Shown one piece after another: positions 5,440 to 7,965 of a stretch of DNA of 7,965 bases. Below the pieces are notes generated by a model, which saw only the letters and a list, made by a program, of their open reading frames with translations, ran no database searches and was not told where the DNA came from. A program made the translations under genes and the position numbers. The DNA comes from Bacillota bacterium (lineage in GTDB: Bacteria; Bacillota; Limnochordia; Darwinibacteriales; Darwinibacteriaceae), in the NCBI GenBank assembly GCA_012518325.1, contig JAAYSR010000260.1, positions 1-7,965 on the forward strand. Reading direction: 5' to 3'. Each line of letters opens with the position of its first letter. Position 1 is the stretch's first letter.

Positions 5440-6435
5440 ATGCTCAAAATCGCCATGCTAGGCGCCTGGCATGTCCATGCTCCTGATTATGCTGCCCAGC
5501 TCAGGGCCCATCCAGAAACAGAGATCGCCCTAGTATGGGACAATGAACCAGCCCGGGGCGAGAAGTTCGCCCAGGAGCTCGGTGTCCCGTTTCAGGCAGA
5601 TCTGTCCACGGTACTCTCAGACCCGGAAATTGACGGCGTTGTGATTAATACTCCAACCAACCTCCACCGCGAGGTGATCATTGACGCTGCCCGGGCCGGC
5701 AAACATGTATTCACCGAAAAGGTTTTGACGCCGACCCTCGCTGAAGCCCAGGAAGTTGCCGGTGTGATTAGAGAAGCCGGCATCACATTCACGATTTCCT
5801 TCCCCCATCGCAGCATGCCCCACAACCTCTTTGCCAAGGAAGCAGTGGAAAAGGGCTGGCTTGGTGAGATTTCCCTGCTGCGCATCCGCAACGCCCACAA
5901 CGGCACCGTCGCCGGGTGGCTGCCGGAACATTTTTACGACAGCGAAGAGTGCGGAGGCGGGGCCATGATTGACCTGGGCGCACACGGCATGTATCTCAGC
6001 GCCTGGCTGCTGGGGAAACCGCAGCGCATTTCATCTATGTTTACCCATGTGACTGGCAAGGATGTAGAAGACAATGCTGTCTGCGTAATTGAGTTTGAAA
6101 ACGGCGCCACAGCGATTAATGAGACTTCGTTCTTGTCTGCACGCAGTCCCTTTTCCCTGGAGCTGTACGGAACCAAGGGCAGCCTCTTTGTCGGCGGTCC
6201 AGAAGGGAAAGTACGCCTAAACACGTCGGAAGTCCAGGGCGAAATCAGCGGCTGGATTCAGCCTGATCAGCTGCCCAAAGCACTGCCGACACCTATGGAA
6301 CAATGGATTGGAGCCATTTTGCATGGTGAACCCAACCATTACGATATCCACTGTGCTGTGGCATTGACTGAGCTCATGGACGGGGCCTACCGTTCGCACA
6401 GCCTGCGCCGGCAGATCCTCTTTCCCCTGACCTAA
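5440..6435 (+). CDS. Gfo/Idh/MocA-family NAD(P)-dependent oxidoreductase
   Basis: Cytoplasmic two-domain dehydrogenase, 331 residues, typical for a family that oxidises or reduces sugars, inositols and related polyols. The N-terminal Rossmann domain (1-120) opens with KIAMLGAWHVHAPDY, where the usual GxGxxG/A is replaced by G-A-W-H-V-H. The family signature E-K-P appears as Glu93-Lys94-Val95 in GKHVFTEKV, with Lys94 the expected catalytic lysine. The C-terminal domain has GGGAMIDLGAH (172-182), matching the conserved GGGxxxDxGxH with Asp178 and His182 near the active site, then a long beta-sheet part and the ending LMDGAYRSHSLRRQI. I chose the ATG at 5440 because GAGGGG lies 7 nt upstream; the open frame further upstream runs into the preceding terminator and is not coding. 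An AT-rich stretch near 5404-5420 could hold a -10, but no -35 fits. It is followed 27 nt later by the GNAT gene, probably one transcript. The substrate is unknown. Confidence 0.92.
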   Translation: MLKIAMLGAWHVHAPDYAAQLRAHPETEIALVWDNEPARGEKFAQELGVPFQADLSTVLSDPEIDGVVINTPTNLHREVIIDAARAGKHVFTEKVLTPTLAEAQEVAGVIREAGITFTISFPHRSMPHNLFAKEAVEKGWLGEISLLRIRNAHNGTVAGWLPEHFYDSEECGGGAMIDLGAHGMYLSAWLLGKPQRISSMFTHVTGKDVEDNAVCVIEFENGATAINETSFLSARSPFSLELYGTKGSLFVGGPEGKVRLNTSEVQGEISGWIQPDQLPKALPTPMEQWIGAILHGEPNHYDIHCAVALTELMDGAYRSHSLRRQILFPLT

Positions 6436-6462
6436 AATCAAATCGTCTGGAGGCAGCTAATC

Positions 6463-6942
6463 ATGCCCGACATGCTAGTTAAGCTCTATGACCTGCCCAA
6501 ACTCGACCCGATCCTGCAGCTGATGGAAGAGCAAGGGATCACCGTACGCAGGGGAATACCTCCAGAAAAGCACCTGGTGCTAAACTGGATTCGCGAAAAC
6601 TTCTACGAAGGCTGGGCGAGCGAAGCTGATGTCGCCTTTACCAACAAACCGAGCACCATCTTCTTAGCCCAGGACAGGGACACAAAAGCGATTGTAGGAT
6701 TTGGCTGCTACGAAGCTACTTATAAATGCTATTTCGGACCCACCGGGGTGCACCCCGCCTATCGGGGCAGGCAAATCGGCAGTGCCTTGCTCTTAGCCTG
6801 TCTCCACGGCCTGGCTGGCCTCGGCTACGCCTACGGTGTTATCGGCGGCGCCGGCCCGGTTGAGTTTTACAAAAAAGCGGCAGGAGCCATAGAAATTCCT
6901 GATTCTGTACCGGGCATCTACCGCGATCTTCTCAGAGAATAG
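6463..6942 (+). CDS. GNAT-family N-acetyltransferase
   Basis: Small acyltransferase, 159 residues, expected to move an acetyl group from acetyl-CoA to an amine. The core GNAT motif A is clear: a beta strand FGPTGVHPAYRGRQIGSALL (91-110) with R103-Q-I-G-S-A matching the CoA-binding R/Q-x-x-G-x-G/A loop. Motif B ends in FYKKAAGA (135-142), with Tyr136 where a general-acid tyrosine often sits. The N-terminal 50 residues are helical and less conserved. The ATG at 6463 follows GGAGG at a 9-nt spacing; an in-frame ATG at 6472 is less well placed. It lies 27 nt after the oxidoreductase and is likely cotranscribed, hinting at amino-sugar or polyamine chemistry, though this is a guess. Its TAG stop lies inside an inverted repeat shared with the convergent amidohydrolase gene. 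Confidence 0.92.
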   Translation: MPDMLVKLYDLPKLDPILQLMEEQGITVRRGIPPEKHLVLNWIRENFYEGWASEADVAFTNKPSTIFLAQDRDTKAIVGFGCYEATYKCYFGPTGVHPAYRGRQIGSALLLACLHGLAGLGYAYGVIGGAGPVEFYKKAAGAIEIPDSVPGIYRDLLRE

Positions 6943-6961
6943 GGGCATTTGCCCCTATTCT
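6936..6961. terminator. Hairpin at the convergent gene junction, possible bidirectional terminator
   Basis: An 11-bp perfect inverted repeat, AGAATAGGGGC (6936-6946) and GCCCCTATTCT (6951-6961), encloses an ATTT loop. The plus-strand stop TAG (6940-6942) lies in one arm and most of the minus-strand stop TAG (6962-6960) in the other. Neither side carries a proper T-run, so intrinsic termination may be weak; it may instead block readthrough or protect 3' ends. Position and symmetry between convergent genes support a terminator role. Confidence 0.55.
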
Positions 6962-7949
6962 ACAGGCCCAGCTTCTCAGCGTTCTTATAGTAGATCTTCT
7001 CCAAAACTGCATCCCCCAGGCCGATCCCGTAGATTTTCCAGCGCCCCTGCCCCGGAATCCCCGATGAGGAGTAGTCAAAGTACTCGTTCCAAGTTTCCAG
7101 AAACTCAAAATAAGGCTGATAGTTGAAGGCATAGCCTGCAGCAGCGTCAGTGCCAAACAAAATGCGGTCCTGATGCCGTTCAAAAAAGCGCCTGGCCGTA
7201 TAGGGCTGCCGCCCAAACTCATTGATGCGGGCGGCGATGTCAATATACATGTTCGGGTACTGGTCCAGCCACTTACTGACAACGCCCAAGTTTTCGCTGT
7301 AAGAGCCCCCATGGGCAATGATAAAGGTAGTTGTGGGATTGTCCCTGATCATAGCTTCCTGCTGTTCCATAAGCTGTTCAAAGGTATAAAGCCCGGGGCG
7401 GTAAAAGGACCACTCCGGAACCCTGGACAGTTCTTCAAACCTTTCGTTGTACCTGTCAACGGGTTTAAAGAAGGCCACAGGATCGGCCACATGATGCAGC
7501 ACAACCAGGCCGAGTTCAGCTGCGGCTGCCCAAATCACCTGCAGCCTAGGATCATCCAGAGCAATGTACTTTCCACTCTTGTCCCTGTGGGAAAGGCTGA
7601 GGTCCTTCCAAAATTTAAGGCCCCGGACCCCCTTCCCCTTTGCCTCCTGCAATGTGCGCCTGACATACCTTTCAAAACCGGGCTCATCAAGCCTGGTTAC
7701 ATCAACGGAACTGAAAGTAGTAATAAAGTCTTCATGGGGATGGATTTTCTCCAAGAGCCTGTCGAGCTCGCCACCCCATACGAGCTCCAGGTTGACCACC
7801 CGCTTGATGCCAGCCTCTTTGAACCGCTCCACTTCCCGGGCTGTATCATAGCCCTCGGTATAATCTTCTCCGAGAACCAGGGACCCAAAGTGGGTATGAA
7901 CATCAATCACGGGAAACCTAGGTTTGGTGACCTTCACCCTTTCAGTCAC
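6960..7949 (-). CDS. Amidohydrolase-family metal-dependent hydrolase (amidohydrolase_2/ACMSD-like), 5' end uncertain
   Basis: TIM-barrel metallohydrolase or decarboxylase of the amidohydrolase_2 (PF04909-type) group, cytoplasmic. Starting from the GTG at 7949 there are 329 residues. Metal-site motifs appear in order: VIDVHTHFG with His18 and His20, GLKFWKDLS after strand 3, VLHHVADP with His152/His153, FIIAHGGSYSENLG with His213, and RILFGTDAAAG with Asp268. The ending LEKIYYKNAEKLGL is typical of this group, where the last helix closes the barrel. No lysine is placed like the carbamylated lysine of binuclear relatives, so a mononuclear site is more likely. The start is unsure: the frame stays open to the right edge, no ribosome binding site precedes 7949, and GTG codons at 7937 and 7910 are also in frame, so the gene may begin outside the window. 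It converges on the GNAT gene with 17 nt between stops. The substrate is unknown. Confidence 0.88.
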   Translation of the reverse strand: MTERVKVTKPRFPVIDVHTHFGSLVLGEDYTEGYDTAREVERFKEAGIKRVVNLELVWGGELDRLLEKIHPHEDFITTFSSVDVTRLDEPGFERYVRRTLQEAKGKGVRGLKFWKDLSLSHRDKSGKYIALDDPRLQVIWAAAAELGLVVLHHVADPVAFFKPVDRYNERFEELSRVPEWSFYRPGLYTFEQLMEQQEAMIRDNPTTTFIIAHGGSYSENLGVVSKWLDQYPNMYIDIAARINEFGRQPYTARRFFERHQDRILFGTDAAAGYAFNYQPYFEFLETWNEYFDYSSSGIPGQGRWKIYGIGLGDAVLEKIYYKNAEKLGL

Positions 7950-7965
7950 AAGTTCACTGCGGGGC

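Noticed and set aside
5592..5985. Minus-strand open frames of 104 and 122 codons opposite the oxidoreductase
   Set aside because: They mirror the codon pattern of the well-supported plus-strand gene and have no family resemblance or start signals.
6932..7318. 128-codon minus-strand frame overlapping the amidohydrolase
   Set aside because: It is another frame of the same strand as the amidohydrolase gene, which has intact motifs throughout this stretch.

Overview
The window looks like chromosomal DNA of a low-to-moderate GC Gram-positive anaerobe, probably a clostridial-type Bacillota. The evidence is a complete BceRS-BceAB type peptide-antibiotic sensing and detoxification module, a YmaF-family protein, strong AGGAGG-type ribosome binding sites and frequent GTG starts. 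No rRNA, tRNA or other taxonomic marker is present, so placement below phylum is a guess.

Left part (1-3745, all minus strand). Read in the direction of transcription there is an OmpR-type response regulator, an intramembrane-sensing histidine kinase (4-nt ATGA overlap), a short gap with its own promoter-like sequence, a BceA-type ABC ATPase, and a BceB-type FtsX-fold permease. The permease starts with GTG overlapping the ATPase stop and runs off the left edge. In the known family the transporter both detects and removes cell-wall-active peptides, and it signals through the kinase to the regulator, which activates the transporter promoter. A 14-bp sequence resembling the known BceR operator, TnACA-N4-TGTAA, lies at the end of the kinase gene, upstream of an extended -10 promoter in front of the ATPase gene. 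This suggests the feedback loop is present here.

Middle (3766-5339). A PLP-dependent low-specificity threonine aldolase lies on the minus strand 20 nt upstream of the response regulator and may share its transcript. Divergent from it is a small histidine-rich YmaF-family gene ending in a textbook rho-independent terminator. Its family-conserved N-terminus is coded upstream of any in-frame ATG, GTG or TTG. A strong ribosome binding site sits where only CTG, ATA or ATT could serve as start, and an upstream complementary stretch could hide that site in a hairpin.

Right part (5340-7965). A two-gene plus-strand unit encodes a Gfo/Idh/MocA-family NAD(P)-dependent oxidoreductase and a small GNAT acetyltransferase. 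It converges on a minus-strand metal-dependent amidohydrolase (amidohydrolase_2/ACMSD-like). The two convergent genes are 17 nt apart, and an 11-bp hairpin spans the junction and includes the GNAT stop codon. The substrates of these three enzymes cannot be read from the sequence.

There is no sign of mobile elements, CRISPR arrays, prophage or RNA genes. The most notable items are the ymaF start and leader and the BceR-like operator; nothing here clearly amounts to a wholly new system.
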